DNA from: an uncultured Prevotella sp.
GTDB taxonomy: Bacteria; Bacteroidota; Bacteroidia; Bacteroidales; Bacteroidaceae
Reading direction: 5' to 3'
Assembly: GCA_934230115.1 (NCBI GenBank)
Contig: CAKQEI010000001.1
Span: forward strand, 1 to 64,000
Length of the DNA stretch: 64,000 bases
Position numbers and translations under genes: made by a program. The notes under the pieces were generated by a model, which was not told the origin of the DNA, ran no database searches, and worked only from the letters and a program-made list of their open reading frames with translations. Positions 16,603 to 25,879 of this stretch are shown one piece after another. The stretch's first letter is position 1. Each line of letters begins with the position of its first letter.

Positions 16603-18108
16603 ATGGCTTACAGAAAGATTACAGCCGCAGAAGGTGCGGCGATGATAAAAGACGGCGACAACATAGGGTTCAGTGGTTTCACCCCCAACGGTGTACCCAA
16701 GGCTGTGATACGCGAACTCTCCAAACGTGCTATAGCTGAGCACGAGGCAGGACGTCCGTTTAAGGTGGGCATTCTCACCGGTGCATCGTCGTGCCAAAGC
16801 CTTGAGGGTGACTTTGCCAACGCCAATGCCATTAAGTTTCGTGCCCCATTCTCTACCAATGCCGACTTCCGTCGACACGCCAACCTTGGCGAGATAGACT
16901 ATGAGGACATGCACCTTGGACACATGGCAGAGCGATTGCGCCGTGGCTTCTATGGCAACATAGACTGGGCCATAATCGAAGTGTCGGCCATTGAGATGGC
17001 TGGCGACAAGATACATATATTCCTTACCTCGGCTGATGGCATTGTGCCTACTATCGTGCGTTTGGCAAAGCGAGTGATACTGGAGCTTAACATGTTCCAC
17101 GACCCGCGTGTGCGCTATCTGCACGATGAATATGAGTGTGAGGAATATCCCAACCGCCGCCCCATTCCTCTGCTTTCAGTTGGTGGACGCATTGGTAAGG
17201 AATATCTCGAACTTGACCCTTCGAAGCTCGTAGGCGTTGTGGAGTGTAGCATTCCTGAGGAGGCTCGCTCGTTCAAGGGACTCACACCTGAGACCGAGGC
17301 GATAGGCAATAATGTGGTCGACTTCTTCCTCTCAGACATCAAGAAAGGCCACATTCCCCCAACAATGTTCCCTATACAGAGTGGTGTGGGAGTTACTGGC
17401 AATGCCGTGATGAAGGCAATAGGCCAGAACGCCCAGTTACCAAAGCTTGAGGTGTTCTCTGAGGTGGTGCAGGATGCTATCATCGACATGATGCTTGAGG
17501 ACAAGATTGCCCACGCTTCGGTGGCTGCAATGACCGTCAGCAATGAGTGCTTGAAGAAGGTATATGACAATATCGACTATTTCAAGTCGCGCATCACATT
17601 ACGCCCAAGCGAGCTGAGCAATTCGGCAGAGCTTATCCACCGTTTCGGAGTTATAGCCATGAACACGGCATTGGAATGCGATATCTATGGCAATGAGAAT
17701 TCGTCGCATGTGTGTGGCTCCAAGCTGATGAACGGCATCGGTGGCTCGTGCGACTACGAGCGCAACGGTTCTATAAGCATCTTCTATACGCCTTCTACTG
17801 CTAAGAACGGTTGCATTAGTGCAATTGTGCCGCAATGTTGCCACATCGATTCCACCGAGCACGACGTTGACGTGATAATAACCGAGCAGGGTATTGCCGA
17901 CCTCAGAGGAAAGGGTCCGGCACGTCGTGCCGAGGAGATAATCAACAACTGCGCCCATCCTGACTATCGTCCGCTCTTGCGCGAATACCAGCGCATTGCC
18001 TCGCAAGGACATGAGCCGTGTGCTTTGAGGGCAGCATTCGCCTTTCATGACACCCTTGTGAATAAGGGTGACATGAGGTTGACGGACTTTGGAGAATACA
18101 TGGGGTAA
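16603..18108 (+). CDS. Acetyl-CoA hydrolase/succinate CoA-transferase family
   Basis: 501 residues covering both halves of the Cat1/AarC/ScpC-type CoA-transferase fold. Conserved segments are 'GFTPNGVPKAV', 'IPIQSGVGVTGNAVMKAIG'-like and 'FSEVVQDAIIDMM'. Glu287 in SEVVQD is the likely catalytic glutamate by comparison with the acetate enzyme AarC (recall, not aligned). 'ITEQGIADLRGKGPARRAE' near the C-terminus is typical. It moves CoA between succinate and acetate or propionate, the last step of the succinate-propionate route in these fermenters. The exact acyl specificity is not resolved. It is transcribed alone. Confidence 0.88.
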   Translation: MAYRKITAAEGAAMIKDGDNIGFSGFTPNGVPKAVIRELSKRAIAEHEAGRPFKVGILTGASSCQSLEGDFANANAIKFRAPFSTNADFRRHANLGEIDYEDMHLGHMAERLRRGFYGNIDWAIIEVSAIEMAGDKIHIFLTSADGIVPTIVRLAKRVILELNMFHDPRVRYLHDEYECEEYPNRRPIPLLSVGGRIGKEYLELDPSKLVGVVECSIPEEARSFKGLTPETEAIGNNVVDFFLSDIKKGHIPPTMFPIQSGVGVTGNAVMKAIGQNAQLPKLEVFSEVVQDAIIDMMLEDKIAHASVAAMTVSNECLKKVYDNIDYFKSRITLRPSELSNSAELIHRFGVIAMNTALECDIYGNENSSHVCGSKLMNGIGGSCDYERNGSISIFYTPSTAKNGCISAIVPQCCHIDSTEHDVDVIITEQGIADLRGKGPARRAEEIINNCAHPDYRPLLREYQRIASQGHEPCALRAAFAFHDTLVNKGDMRLTDFGEYMG

Positions 18109-18135
18109 TTTCTAATTATTAATTGGCTGTGGGGG

Positions 18136-19473
18136 CTATACTATTGGCAGCGATATTCCCTGTATCTTCTGATAGATGTCGAGGGCAAAGACATCGGTCA
18201 TGCCCGAGATAAAGTCGATTACGGCCATGACGCGTGTCTCGAAGTCATCGCTGTTGATGTCGTACTGGTTGCTGAAACGCTTGCGCAACTGTTCGGAGTG
18301 GAACTTCTCGGGGCTGACGGCAGCCTCGATGAGTGTTTCCATGAGCGTCTCCATAATCTTATAGCCTGACAGTTCAACGTCGAGCACAGGCTTTGAGTTG
18401 TAGATGCGGTGGAAGCTCACCTCTGTGCAGTGGCGATAGGCGTCGCGCACCGATGGCTTAATGTAGTCGATAAGGCAGCCCTGGAAGTCACCAGCGAGAA
18501 TCTCTTGCTCATGCACCACAAAGGCTTTGGCACACTCATGCTCAAGGAGTCCGATGGTGCAGGCACGCAGATACACCACCTTCTCGTTGTTGTCGGTAAT
18601 GCCTTCGTCGTCGATGCGGCGGAGGATTTTTTGTTTCTGGGCTTCATCAAAGAATCCGAGTAGCATCTGCATTGTCTCGTCGAACGAGAGAATGCGCAGC
18701 TTGTGGGCATCCTCAATGTCCATTATCTCGTAGCAGATGTCGTCGGCTGCCTCTACAAGATAGACTAATGGATGGCGGACGTAGCGCAATGGCTCGCCTT
18801 CGGCAGAGAGACGGCGCATACCAAGGTCGTCGGCGATACGTTGGAAATAAGGTTCCTCGAAACATAGGAAACCAAACTTGCCCTTTTTCCCGGCGCAAAG
18901 ACTTGAATGGGGATATTTCACTATGGAGGCAAGTGTGGAATAGGTCATTACGAAGCCACCCTCGCGTCGTCCGTGAAAGCGGTGGGCAAGCAAGCGGAAA
19001 GCGTTGGCATTGCCTTCGAAATGCGTGAGGTCGTTCCAAAACTCAGGACTTAGACGTTGGCGCAACCCTTCGCCCTTGCCCTCACGGAAGAATGCCTGTA
19101 TGGCTTTCTCGCCAGAATGTCCGAAAGGAGGGTTGCCCATGTCGTGGGCAAGACATGCTGCACTCACAATGGTGCCTATCTCCTCAAACAGAGTGCCTGC
19201 AAGTTCGGGATGGATATTCTTCAAGTCACGTGCCACATCGTTGCCAAGCGACATACCCACACTTGCCACCTCAAGCGAGTGGGTGAGGCGGTTGTGTACA
19301 AATATGCTGCCCGGCAAGGGAAACACTTGTGTCTTGTTCTGCATACGACGGAATGGAGCCGAGAATATGAGTCGGTCGTAGTCGCGCTTGAATTCGGAGC
19401 GGTCGTCATGGCGTTCGGGATGGCGCTCTTCCTGTCCCAGTCGCTTGTTGGATATGAGTTGTTGCCAGTTCAT
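18136..19473 (-). CDS. dgt: Deoxyguanosinetriphosphate triphosphohydrolase
   Basis: 445 residues. It hydrolyses dGTP (or other dNTPs) to the nucleoside and triphosphate. The HD metal-binding site is clear: 'NRLTHSLEVASVG' supplies one His and 'ACLAHDMGNPPFGHSGEKAI' the HD pair. The downstream 'EAADDICYEIMDIEDAH' supplies the last Asp. Length and motifs match the Dgt family of Bacteroidetes. It is convergent with the CoA-transferase gene and has its own promoter. Confidence 0.94.
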   Translation of the reverse strand: MNWQQLISNKRLGQEERHPERHDDRSEFKRDYDRLIFSAPFRRMQNKTQVFPLPGSIFVHNRLTHSLEVASVGMSLGNDVARDLKNIHPELAGTLFEEIGTIVSAACLAHDMGNPPFGHSGEKAIQAFFREGKGEGLRQRLSPEFWNDLTHFEGNANAFRLLAHRFHGRREGGFVMTYSTLASIVKYPHSSLCAGKKGKFGFLCFEEPYFQRIADDLGMRRLSAEGEPLRYVRHPLVYLVEAADDICYEIMDIEDAHKLRILSFDETMQMLLGFFDEAQKQKILRRIDDEGITDNNEKVVYLRACTIGLLEHECAKAFVVHEQEILAGDFQGCLIDYIKPSVRDAYRHCTEVSFHRIYNSKPVLDVELSGYKIMETLMETLIEAAVSPEKFHSEQLRKRFSNQYDINSDDFETRVMAVIDFISGMTDVFALDIYQKIQGISLPIV

Positions 19474-19524
19474 TGCTATTGTTTCTTAGTGATTTTGCTA
19501 TTGTTAATATGGGGTTTTATGTTG

Positions 19525-19532
19525 CAAAGTTA
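19525..19532 (-). promoter_or_regulatory. -7 promoter element (TAACTTTG) for dgt
   Basis: The minus strand reads TAACTTTG, 51 nt before the dgt start. Confidence 0.6.
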
Positions 19533-19594
19533 CTAAAGTTTGTCTATACAAGTGAAAAACAACAAAAAATTGATGATACTTGTAGCATTTGTAT

Positions 19595-19602
19595 TAAATT
19601 TG
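19595..19602 (+). promoter_or_regulatory. -7 promoter element (TAAATTTG) for lemA
   Basis: An exact TAnnTTTG match 54 nt before the lemA start; divergent from the dgt promoter. Confidence 0.55.
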
Positions 19603-19656
19603 TAGTCAGTATAAGTAGATATATGACACCAAAACAGTAACTTAAATTAGAATAAT

Positions 19657-20253
19657 ATGAATAAGAAACCGAAAAACTTAGGATGGATTATCACCGGAGT
19701 GGTGGTATTGGTGCTCGTGCTTTGGGGCGTGGGCGGTTATAATGGACTGGTAAACCAGGACGAGGAAGTGAACAACAAGTGGGCTAACGTTGAGACACAG
19801 TATCAGCGTCGCAGCGACCTCATTCCTAATCTTGTAAGCACCGTGAAGGGATATGCCAAGCACGAGAGCCAGACTCTTGAGGCTGTCATGGCAGCTCGCT
19901 CACAGGCTACCCAGGTGAAGATAGACCCTTCTAACTGTACCCCGCAGCAGCTTGCACAGTATCAGAAGGCTCAGGGCGACGTGACAACTGCACTTGGCAA
20001 GTTGCTCGCTATTACTGAGAACTATCCCGACTTGAAGGCAAACCAGAACTTCCTTGAACTTCAGTCGCAGCTTGAGGGCACAGAAAACCGCATCAATGTG
20101 GCTCGCAAGGACTTCAACGATGCCGCCAAGGAGTATAACGTAAGCATCCGTCGTTTCCCAAAGAGCATCATAGCCGGAATCTGTGGCTTCGACAAGAAGA
20201 ACTACTTCGAGGCTGAGGCTGGTGCCGACAAGGCTCCGAAGGTGGAGTTCTAA
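19657..20253 (+). CDS. lemA: LemA family membrane protein
   Basis: 198 residues: one N-terminal membrane helix (about 9-29), then a helical domain with the LemA pattern 'NNKWANVETQYQRRSDLIPNLV', 'HESQTLEAVMAARSQA' and 'ARKDFNDAAKEYN'. The molecular function of LemA proteins is not established. They are often linked, as here, to a TPM-domain membrane protein encoded directly downstream (50-nt gap), which suggests a shared envelope role. Confidence 0.92.
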   Translation: MNKKPKNLGWIITGVVVLVLVLWGVGGYNGLVNQDEEVNNKWANVETQYQRRSDLIPNLVSTVKGYAKHESQTLEAVMAARSQATQVKIDPSNCTPQQLAQYQKAQGDVTTALGKLLAITENYPDLKANQNFLELQSQLEGTENRINVARKDFNDAAKEYNVSIRRFPKSIIAGICGFDKKNYFEAEAGADKAPKVEF

Positions 20254-20303
20254 GCGGTCGATGCAGACAGTAATAAAGAATTATGTATTAAGAAGAAACG
20301 ATT

Positions 20304-21275
20304 ATGATAACCCACGTTGGTCTATTGAAAGATAAAACCTGTAGTAGGGTTGCCCATCGCTTTACGCGGATTATAGCCTGTCTGCTGTTTGTGTTTATGG
20401 CAGTGCAGGCGTATGCTGCTGATGCCAAGCAATACACCATCAGCGATGTGCCTAACGTGCGCCTGACCGATGCTCGGCAATACGTTAGCGACCCTACTCG
20501 GATACTGTCTATGGCAGCACGCGACTCCATAAATGCTGTGCTTGGACGTTTGGAGCAGTCAACGGGCATTGAGACAGCTGTGGTTATGTTGCCAAGTATC
20601 GGTGAGGAGGACATATTCGACTTTGCCCACGAACTCTTCCGTAAGTGGGGCATTGGCAAGAAGAAGTCGGACAATGGTTTCCTTATCCTCTTTGTCATGG
20701 ACCAGCGCAAGGTGAGGTTCACTACGGGTTATGGCATAGAAGGCACCATGACCGATGCCATGTCCAAGCGCATTCAGATGCAGCAGATGGTGCCGCGCTT
20801 CAAGCAAGGCGACTGGGACGGAGGCATGGTTGCCGGAGTGAAGATGTCGGCCAAGGTGCTTGACGGTTCGATGCAACCTGAGGCCGACAGCGACGAAGAC
20901 GACGGCATGTTAGGAGCAATTCTTGTTCTCGTCTCGATAGTTGTCATAACAATGTTTGTAATATACCTCATGGGTGAGCAGCAGCGTTGTCCCAACTGCC
21001 ATAAGAAGGGAGCATTGCAGAAGGTGGATTCCAAGATTATGCGCGTGGCAGGTGGAAGACATGGAAGGAAGGTTCGCCGCACTACATACATCTGCAAGCA
21101 TTGTGGACATATTGTCACAAAGGATCAGGATGTCGATGATTCTGGCAATGCTTTGGCCAATGCTGCCATACTTGGTTCTATGCTTGGCAGTGGCAGAGGT
21201 GGTGGAGGCGGAAGCTTCGGTGGTAGCTTTGGAGGAGGCTCTACGGGAGGTGGAGGCTCTACTTCGGACTGGTAA
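20304..21275 (+). CDS. TPM domain membrane protein (YgcG type)
   Basis: 323 residues. It has a signal peptide (about 20-40), then a TPM domain (about 55-200, from 'DPTRILSMAARDSINAVLGRL' to 'MSAKVLDG'). A membrane helix follows (about 211-232), then a four-cysteine rubredoxin-like knuckle (CPNCHKKG ... CKHCGH) and a Gly/Ser-rich tail (GGGGSFGGSFGGGSTGGGGS, ending TSDW). Such proteins accompany LemA and have been linked to membrane-protein quality control, mostly in photosystem repair; the bacterial role is unclear. It is probably co-transcribed with lemA. Confidence 0.87.
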   Translation: MITHVGLLKDKTCSRVAHRFTRIIACLLFVFMAVQAYAADAKQYTISDVPNVRLTDARQYVSDPTRILSMAARDSINAVLGRLEQSTGIETAVVMLPSIGEEDIFDFAHELFRKWGIGKKKSDNGFLILFVMDQRKVRFTTGYGIEGTMTDAMSKRIQMQQMVPRFKQGDWDGGMVAGVKMSAKVLDGSMQPEADSDEDDGMLGAILVLVSIVVITMFVIYLMGEQQRCPNCHKKGALQKVDSKIMRVAGGRHGRKVRRTTYICKHCGHIVTKDQDVDDSGNALANAAILGSMLGSGRGGGGGSFGGSFGGGSTGGGGSTSDW

Positions 21276-21304
21276 CTTGTTTTGTGAAATAGATTTTGAC
21301 ATTT

Positions 21305-21348
21305 GACAATGGGGAATTATGACAATCTTTTCATAATTTTCCATTGTC
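21305..21348. terminator. 17-bp hairpin between the TPM gene and aroQ
   Basis: Arms 21305-21321 and 21332-21348 pair over 17 bp with two G-U pairs and a 10-nt loop. The T-run is weak. It starts 30 nt after the TPM gene stop. The sequence before it (TTTTGAC ATTTGAC) recalls the heptamer modules found from 25.9 kb onward. Confidence 0.55.
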
Positions 21349-21375
21349 TTAATAATTTATATAATCAAGAAGAAT

Positions 21376-21798
21376 ATGAAAATTCAAATAATCAACGGTC
21401 CTAATCTTAATCTACTTGGCACACGCGAGCCGGGTATTTATGGCAGCAGCACGTTTGAGGACTATCTTAAGAAACTTCGCGCACAGTATCCCGACGTGGA
21501 GATCGACTATTATCAGAGCAATATTGAGGGTTGCCTTATCGACAAGATGCAGGAGGTGGGTTTCGATGTTGACGGCATTATCCTTAACGCAGGAGCCTAT
21601 ACTCACACAAGTGTTGCCCTGCAGGATTGTATACGCTCATTGAAAAGTCCCGTCATAGAGGTACATATAAGTAATGTGCACAAGCGTGAGGAGTTTCGTC
21701 ATAAGTCAATGATATCATGTGCTTGCATGGGAGTGATATGCGGATTTGGCATGGACTCTTATAGATTGGCTCTGGAGGCGATAAAGGGAAGTAAATAA
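21376..21798 (+). CDS. aroQ: 3-dehydroquinate dehydratase, type II
   Basis: 140 residues. It dehydrates 3-dehydroquinate to 3-dehydroshikimate. The type II signature 'INGPNLNLLGTREPGIYG' opens the protein. The active-site Tyr and flexible loop lie there, 'LNAGAYTHTSVALQDC' and 'IEVHISNVHKREEFR' follow. Length is typical. It is followed 23 nt later by an O-methyltransferase gene. Confidence 0.96.
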   Translation: MKIQIINGPNLNLLGTREPGIYGSSTFEDYLKKLRAQYPDVEIDYYQSNIEGCLIDKMQEVGFDVDGIILNAGAYTHTSVALQDCIRSLKSPVIEVHISNVHKREEFRHKSMISCACMGVICGFGMDSYRLALEAIKGSK

Positions 21799-21821
21799 TC
21801 AAGAATGAGGAGTAAGAAGAA

Positions 21822-22484
21822 ATGACTGAAGAATTAGAACAATATGTCCTGTCCCATTCCGCTCCCGAGGGCGACTACCTTTACCGCTTGTATCGTGCCA
21901 CAAATATCCACACCATTCATGGACGTATGGCATCGGGCCATTTGCAGGGACGAATGCTCAAGATGCTTGTAGAGATGATTCGACCCAAGAATATTCTTGA
22001 GGTTGGCACATTCTCCGGCTATAGTGCTTTGTGCATGGCAGAGGGACTGGCGGCTATTGACGAAGGCGGCAATGAGCAAGGCAGGAAAAGCAAGGTGTGG
22101 ACATTCGAGATAAACGATGAGATGGAAGACTTCACCCGTCCTTGGCTCGAAGGTTCGCCCGTGGCCGAATATATAGAGTTCCGCATAGGCGACGCGAATG
22201 TTGAGGCTCCAAAGCTTGGTGTGGAGTTTGACATGGCTTTCGTGGATGGCGACAAGCGCACATACGTCGAGACTTACGAGATGGTGTTGTCGCTGTTGCG
22301 ACCAGGAGGTTTCATTCTTGCCGACAATACCTTGTGGGATGGGCATGTGACAGACCCCGCCTACGACCACGACCATCAGACACAAGGCATAAGACAATTC
22401 AACGACCATGTGGCTCAGGACAACCGTGTAGAGCAAGTGATAATGCCGTTGCGCGATGGACTGACGCTGATAAGGAAGAAGTAA
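21822..22484 (+). CDS. Class I SAM-dependent O-methyltransferase
   Basis: 220 residues. The SAM-binding loop 'ILEVGTFSGYSALCMAEGL' (about 48-66) and 'DMAFVDGDKRTYVETYE' (metal site) place it in the catechol-O-methyltransferase-like family (YrrM type). 'LLRPGGFILADNTLWDG' is the next strand. The substrate is unknown; bacterial members methylate catechol-like or hydroxyl groups, some on tRNA. It is co-transcribed with aroQ, though a pathway link is not shown. Confidence 0.88.
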   Translation: MTEELEQYVLSHSAPEGDYLYRLYRATNIHTIHGRMASGHLQGRMLKMLVEMIRPKNILEVGTFSGYSALCMAEGLAAIDEGGNEQGRKSKVWTFEINDEMEDFTRPWLEGSPVAEYIEFRIGDANVEAPKLGVEFDMAFVDGDKRTYVETYEMVLSLLRPGGFILADNTLWDGHVTDPAYDHDHQTQGIRQFNDHVAQDNRVEQVIMPLRDGLTLIRKK

Positions 22485-22577
22485 AAGAGTGGGGAGCAAG
22501 GGGCAAAGAAGTCGCTATCCGAAGATAGGCTAACTCGTTTTATTAGCAATAAATTCCCTTATTTCAATATAAAGCAG

Positions 22578-22585
22578 TAACTTTG
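22578..22585 (+). promoter_or_regulatory. -7 promoter element (TAACTTTG) for ychF-lgt
   Basis: An exact TAnnTTTG match 45 nt before the ychF start. Confidence 0.65.
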
Positions 22586-22630
22586 CACCTTGAATAATCA
22601 CTGTAAACAAGAATATAACAAAATAAAGAC

Positions 22631-23737
22631 ATGTCATTAAAATGTGGTATCGTTGGACTCCCTAACGTGGGCAAGTCCACTCTTTTCAACTGCCTTTCGA
22701 ATGCTAAGGCACAGGCAGCCAACTTCCCTTTCTGTACAATCGAGCCTAATGTGGGCGTAATCACAGTACCCGACGAGCGACTTACTAAGCTTGCCGAGAT
22801 AGTTCATCCGGGACGCATCGTTCCTGCCACTTGCGAAATCGTAGACATCGCAGGACTTGTTAAGGGCGCATCAAAGGGCGAGGGACTTGGCAATAAGTTC
22901 CTTGGCAATATCCGCGAGACTGATGCTATTATCCACGTGCTCCGCTGCTTCGACGACGACAATATCGTGCGTGAGGGTGGTGCAAGTGTCAATCCTGTTG
23001 AGGACAAGGAGGTGATTGATACCGAGCTTCAGCTTAAGGACCTTGAGACTGTTGAGTCGCAGCTTCAAAAGCAGTCGAAGATTGCTGCCATTGGCAATAA
23101 CAAGGAAGCCAAGGTGGCTGTAGCCGTGCTTGAGGCCTACAAGGATGTGCTTGAGCAGGGCAAGAACGCACGCACAGTGGAGTTTGAGTCGAAGGAGGAG
23201 CAGCGTTATGCCCACGATCTCTTCTTGCTTACTGCCAAGCCTGTGCTTTATGTATGCAATGTGGATGAGTCTTCGGCAAAGAATGGCAACAAGTATTCTG
23301 AGCAGATTGCCGAGATTGCTAAGAGCGAGGGTGCCGAGATGCTCGTGATTGCTGCCAAGACCGAGGAGGACATAGCTTCGCTTGAGACCTACGAGGACAA
23401 GCAGATGTTCCTTGAGGAACTTGGACTTGAGGAGAGCGGTGTGAACCGACTCATCAAGAAGGCTTATAGCTTGCTCAACCTTGAGACATTCATCACCGCT
23501 GGCGAGATGGAGGTTAAGGCTTGGACTTACCACAAGGGATGGAAGGCTCCACAGTGTGCTGGTGTCATCCACACCGACTTTGAGAAGGGCTTTATCCGTG
23601 CTGAGGTCATCAAGTATGCCGACTATATACAGTATGGCTCTGAGGCTGCTGTGCGCGAGGCAGGCAAGCTCTCTATCGAGGGCAAGGAGTATGTTGTGGA
23701 GGATGGCGACATCATGCACTTCCGCTTCAACGTGTAA
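22631..23737 (+). CDS. ychF: Redox-regulated ATPase/GTPase YchF (Obg family)
   Basis: 368 residues. P-loop G9-S16 in 'GLPNVGKST', switch region '[12 protein letters not shown]', a coiled-coil insertion (about 130-200), and a C-terminal TGS domain with '[25 protein letters not shown]'. YchF binds ATP in preference to GTP and associates with ribosomes. It is the first gene of a pair with lgt (15-nt gap). Confidence 0.97.
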   Translation: MSLKCGIVGLPNVGKSTLFNCLSNAKAQAANFPFCTIEPNVGVITVPDERLTKLAEIVHPGRIVPATCEIVDIAGLVKGASKGEGLGNKFLGNIRETDAIIHVLRCFDDDNIVREGGASVNPVEDKEVIDTELQLKDLETVESQLQKQSKIAAIGNNKEAKVAVAVLEAYKDVLEQGKNARTVEFESKEEQRYAHDLFLLTAKPVLYVCNVDESSAKNGNKYSEQIAEIAKSEGAEMLVIAAKTEEDIASLETYEDKQMFLEELGLEESGVNRLIKKAYSLLNLETFITAGEMEVKAWTYHKGWKAPQCAGVIHTDFEKGFIRAEVIKYADYIQYGSEAAVREAGKLSIEGKEYVVEDGDIMHFRFNV

Positions 23738-23752
23738 TAAACATACATTCAG

Positions 23753-24604
23753 ATGATACTCAACTACATTGTATGGGACCCAAGCATCATTGCCTTTAAG
23801 GCAGGTCCCATTGTTGTGCATTGGTATTCGCTGTGCTGGCTCATAGGTCTTGCGCTTGCCTACATCATTGTGCAGCGACTGTATAAGGAGCAGAAGGTGA
23901 AGGGGGAGCTTTTCGACCCTCTCTTTGTCTACTGCTTTGTAGGTATACTTGCTGGAGCACGTCTCGGTCATTGCCTGTTCTATCAGCCCGACCTCTTCCT
24001 GTCCAGTTGGGAGCATTTCGTAGAGATATTTCTGCCTATCGACTTCCTGCCGCAGGGAGGATGGCGTTTTACTGGCTATCGCGGACTTGCGTCGCATGGT
24101 GGTACGCTTGGCTTGATGCTTGCCCTTTGGCTCTATGTGCGCCGCACTAAGATGAACATTTGGCAGGTGCTCGACAACATTGCCATTGCCACACCGGTGA
24201 CAGCATGCTTCATACGTCTTGGCAACTTGATGAACTCCGAGATTATCGGTAAGGTGACCGATGTGCCTTGGGCGTTTATTTTCCAGCAGGTAGACGGAAT
24301 GCCGCGTCACCCAGGACAGCTCTACGAGGCAATAGCCTACGCTCTGCTGTTCTTCATAGGATGGACAATATATCGTCGCCGTCCTGAGCGTGTGGGCACG
24401 GGCTTCTTCTTCGGACTCTGTCTTACCTATATCTTCATAGCCCGATTCTTCATCGAGTATACAAAGGAGATACAGGAGGCGTTTGAGGCTTCTTTGCCTC
24501 TTGACATGGGACAGTTGCTCAGCATTCCATTTGTGGTGATAGGAATTGTCTGCATGATGGGTGGCAAATGGATGCAGCGCTTTGCCGACATTGCTAAGAA
24601 GTAA
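23753..24604 (+). CDS. lgt: Prolipoprotein diacylglyceryl transferase
   Basis: 283 residues with about seven membrane helices. It transfers diacylglycerol to the lipobox cysteine of prolipoproteins at the inner membrane. Signature segments are 'GILAGARLGHCLFY', 'GLASHGGTLGLMLAL', 'RLGNLMNSEIIG' (Lgt signature with Arg, Asn and Glu) and 'RHPGQLYEA'. The many lipoproteins in this window (SusD, the Calx-beta protein, the DUF6242-like protein) would be its substrates. It is downstream of ychF in one operon. Confidence 0.96.
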   Translation: MILNYIVWDPSIIAFKAGPIVVHWYSLCWLIGLALAYIIVQRLYKEQKVKGELFDPLFVYCFVGILAGARLGHCLFYQPDLFLSSWEHFVEIFLPIDFLPQGGWRFTGYRGLASHGGTLGLMLALWLYVRRTKMNIWQVLDNIAIATPVTACFIRLGNLMNSEIIGKVTDVPWAFIFQQVDGMPRHPGQLYEAIAYALLFFIGWTIYRRRPERVGTGFFFGLCLTYIFIARFFIEYTKEIQEAFEASLPLDMGQLLSIPFVVIGIVCMMGGKWMQRFADIAKK

Positions 24605-24611
24605 CATTCTG

Positions 24612-24632
24612 CTGAACTCTCAAAAGTTCAGA
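24612..24632 (+). other. Small hairpin after lgt
   Basis: CTGAACT and AGTTCAG pair around a 7-nt loop, directly downstream of the lgt stop and before the main terminator. It may help end the transcript or protect its 3' end. Confidence 0.4.
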
Positions 24633-24654
24633 GCTTATAGTAGTTAAAAACTTA

Positions 24655-24726
24655 AAGAAGTTAAAGCCAAGGGTCTCTTTGCTGACTATTTTGCAGCAAA
24701 ACATTTGGCTTTAACTTCTTTTCTTT
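24655..24726 (+). terminator. Terminator after ychF-lgt
   Basis: A perfect 16-bp stem (24655-24670 with 24705-24720) followed by TTCTTTCTT. The 34-nt loop has its own inner stem (TTTGCTG with CAGCAAA). Confidence 0.75.
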
Positions 24727-24801
24727 CTTATCCCTTCTATACATATTTAAATAGTATCTTCTTTTTTGGGTTTTAATGCTATGTAACTCAAATTAATTTA
24801 C

Positions 24802-24809
24802 TAATTTTG
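24802..24809 (+). promoter_or_regulatory. -7 promoter element (TAATTTTG) for pta-ackA
   Basis: An exact TAnnTTTG match, giving a leader of about 55 nt to the pta ATG at 24871. Confidence 0.65.
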
Positions 24810-24870
24810 CAAAGTCAATGTGACAAAACCCGTAAAACAACAAGATTATACTAAAAGTTATTTACATAAT

Positions 24871-25878
24871 ATGAATTTACTTGAACACATTGTTGCGCGC
24901 GCTAAGAGCGACAAACAACGCATTGTGCTCCCCGAGGCAACTGAGGAGCGCACACTTAGAGCTGCCGACCGCGTTTTGGCCGACGATCTTGCAAACCTTA
25001 TCCTCATTGGTAATCCAGAGGAAATCAAGTCTCTCGCCGAGAAGTGGGATCTCCACAACATCGACAAGGCTACTATCGTAGACCCTGAGAACAATCCTAA
25101 GGCTGAGGAGTATGCCACTCTGCTTGCAGAGCTTCGCAAGAAGAAGGGCATGACTATCGAGCAGGCTCGTGAGCTTGTTAAGAATCCTCTCTATCTTGGT
25201 TGCATGATTATCAAGACCGAGGGTGCCGACGGACAGATTTCTGGTGCATTGAGCACAACTGGCGATACATTGCGTCCTGCTTTGCAGATTATCAAGTGCG
25301 CTCCTGGTGTGACATGTGTCAGCGGTGCAATGCTTATGCTCACACACGAGCATCAGTATGGCGACGACGGTATCATCGTTATGGGTGACGTTGCCGTTAC
25401 TCCAGTTCCTACTGCAGAGCAGCTTGCTCAGATTGCTGTTTGCACAGCACAGACAGCACGTTCGGTTGCTGGCATCCAGGATCCTCGTGTTGCTATGCTC
25501 AGCTTCTCGACAAAGGGTTCGGCTAAGCACGAGGTAGTAGACAAGGTAGTTGAGGCTACACGCATCGCTCATGAGTTGGCTCCTGAATTGAAGCTTGATG
25601 GTGAGCTCCAGGCAGACGCAGCCCTCGTTCCTGCAGTAGGCGAGAAGAAGGCTCCAGGCAGTGCTATTGCCGGTCATGCCAACGTGCTCGTTGTTCCATG
25701 CCTTGAGGTTGGCAACATCAGCTACAAGCTCGTTCAGCGTCTTGGCGATGCTATTGCTATTGGTCCTATCCTCCAGGGTATCGCACGTCCTGTCAACGAC
25801 CTCTCTCGTGGTTGCTCAGTAGACGATATCTACTACATGGTAGCTATCACTGCTTGCCAGGCTATGGATGCAAAGTAA
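24871..25878 (+). CDS. pta: Phosphate acetyltransferase
   Basis: 335 residues from the ATG at 24871 (MNLLEHIVARAKSDKQRIVL). An in-frame GTG at 24820 is possible but lies about 10 nt from the promoter and adds 17 residues unlike the family. The enzyme converts acetyl-CoA and phosphate to acetyl phosphate and CoA. It is the short form (PTA domain only), with 'LPEATEERTLRAAD', 'GALSTTGDTLRPALQII', 'GKKAPGS'-like and 'ARPVNDLSRGCSVDDI' segments. ackA follows after 72 nt, the classical acetate operon. Confidence 0.95.
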   Translation: MNLLEHIVARAKSDKQRIVLPEATEERTLRAADRVLADDLANLILIGNPEEIKSLAEKWDLHNIDKATIVDPENNPKAEEYATLLAELRKKKGMTIEQARELVKNPLYLGCMIIKTEGADGQISGALSTTGDTLRPALQIIKCAPGVTCVSGAMLMLTHEHQYGDDGIIVMGDVAVTPVPTAEQLAQIAVCTAQTARSVAGIQDPRVAMLSFSTKGSAKHEVVDKVVEATRIAHELAPELKLDGELQADAALVPAVGEKKAPGSAIAGHANVLVVPCLEVGNISYKLVQRLGDAIAIGPILQGIARPVNDLSRGCSVDDIYYMVAITACQAMDAK

Positions 25879-25879
25879 T

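Noticed and set aside
22871-24607. 578-codon minus-strand frame across ychF and lgt
   Set aside because: It is the antisense of two well-identified genes with a composition typical of shadow frames (Leu, His and Ser rich). No domain was recognised.
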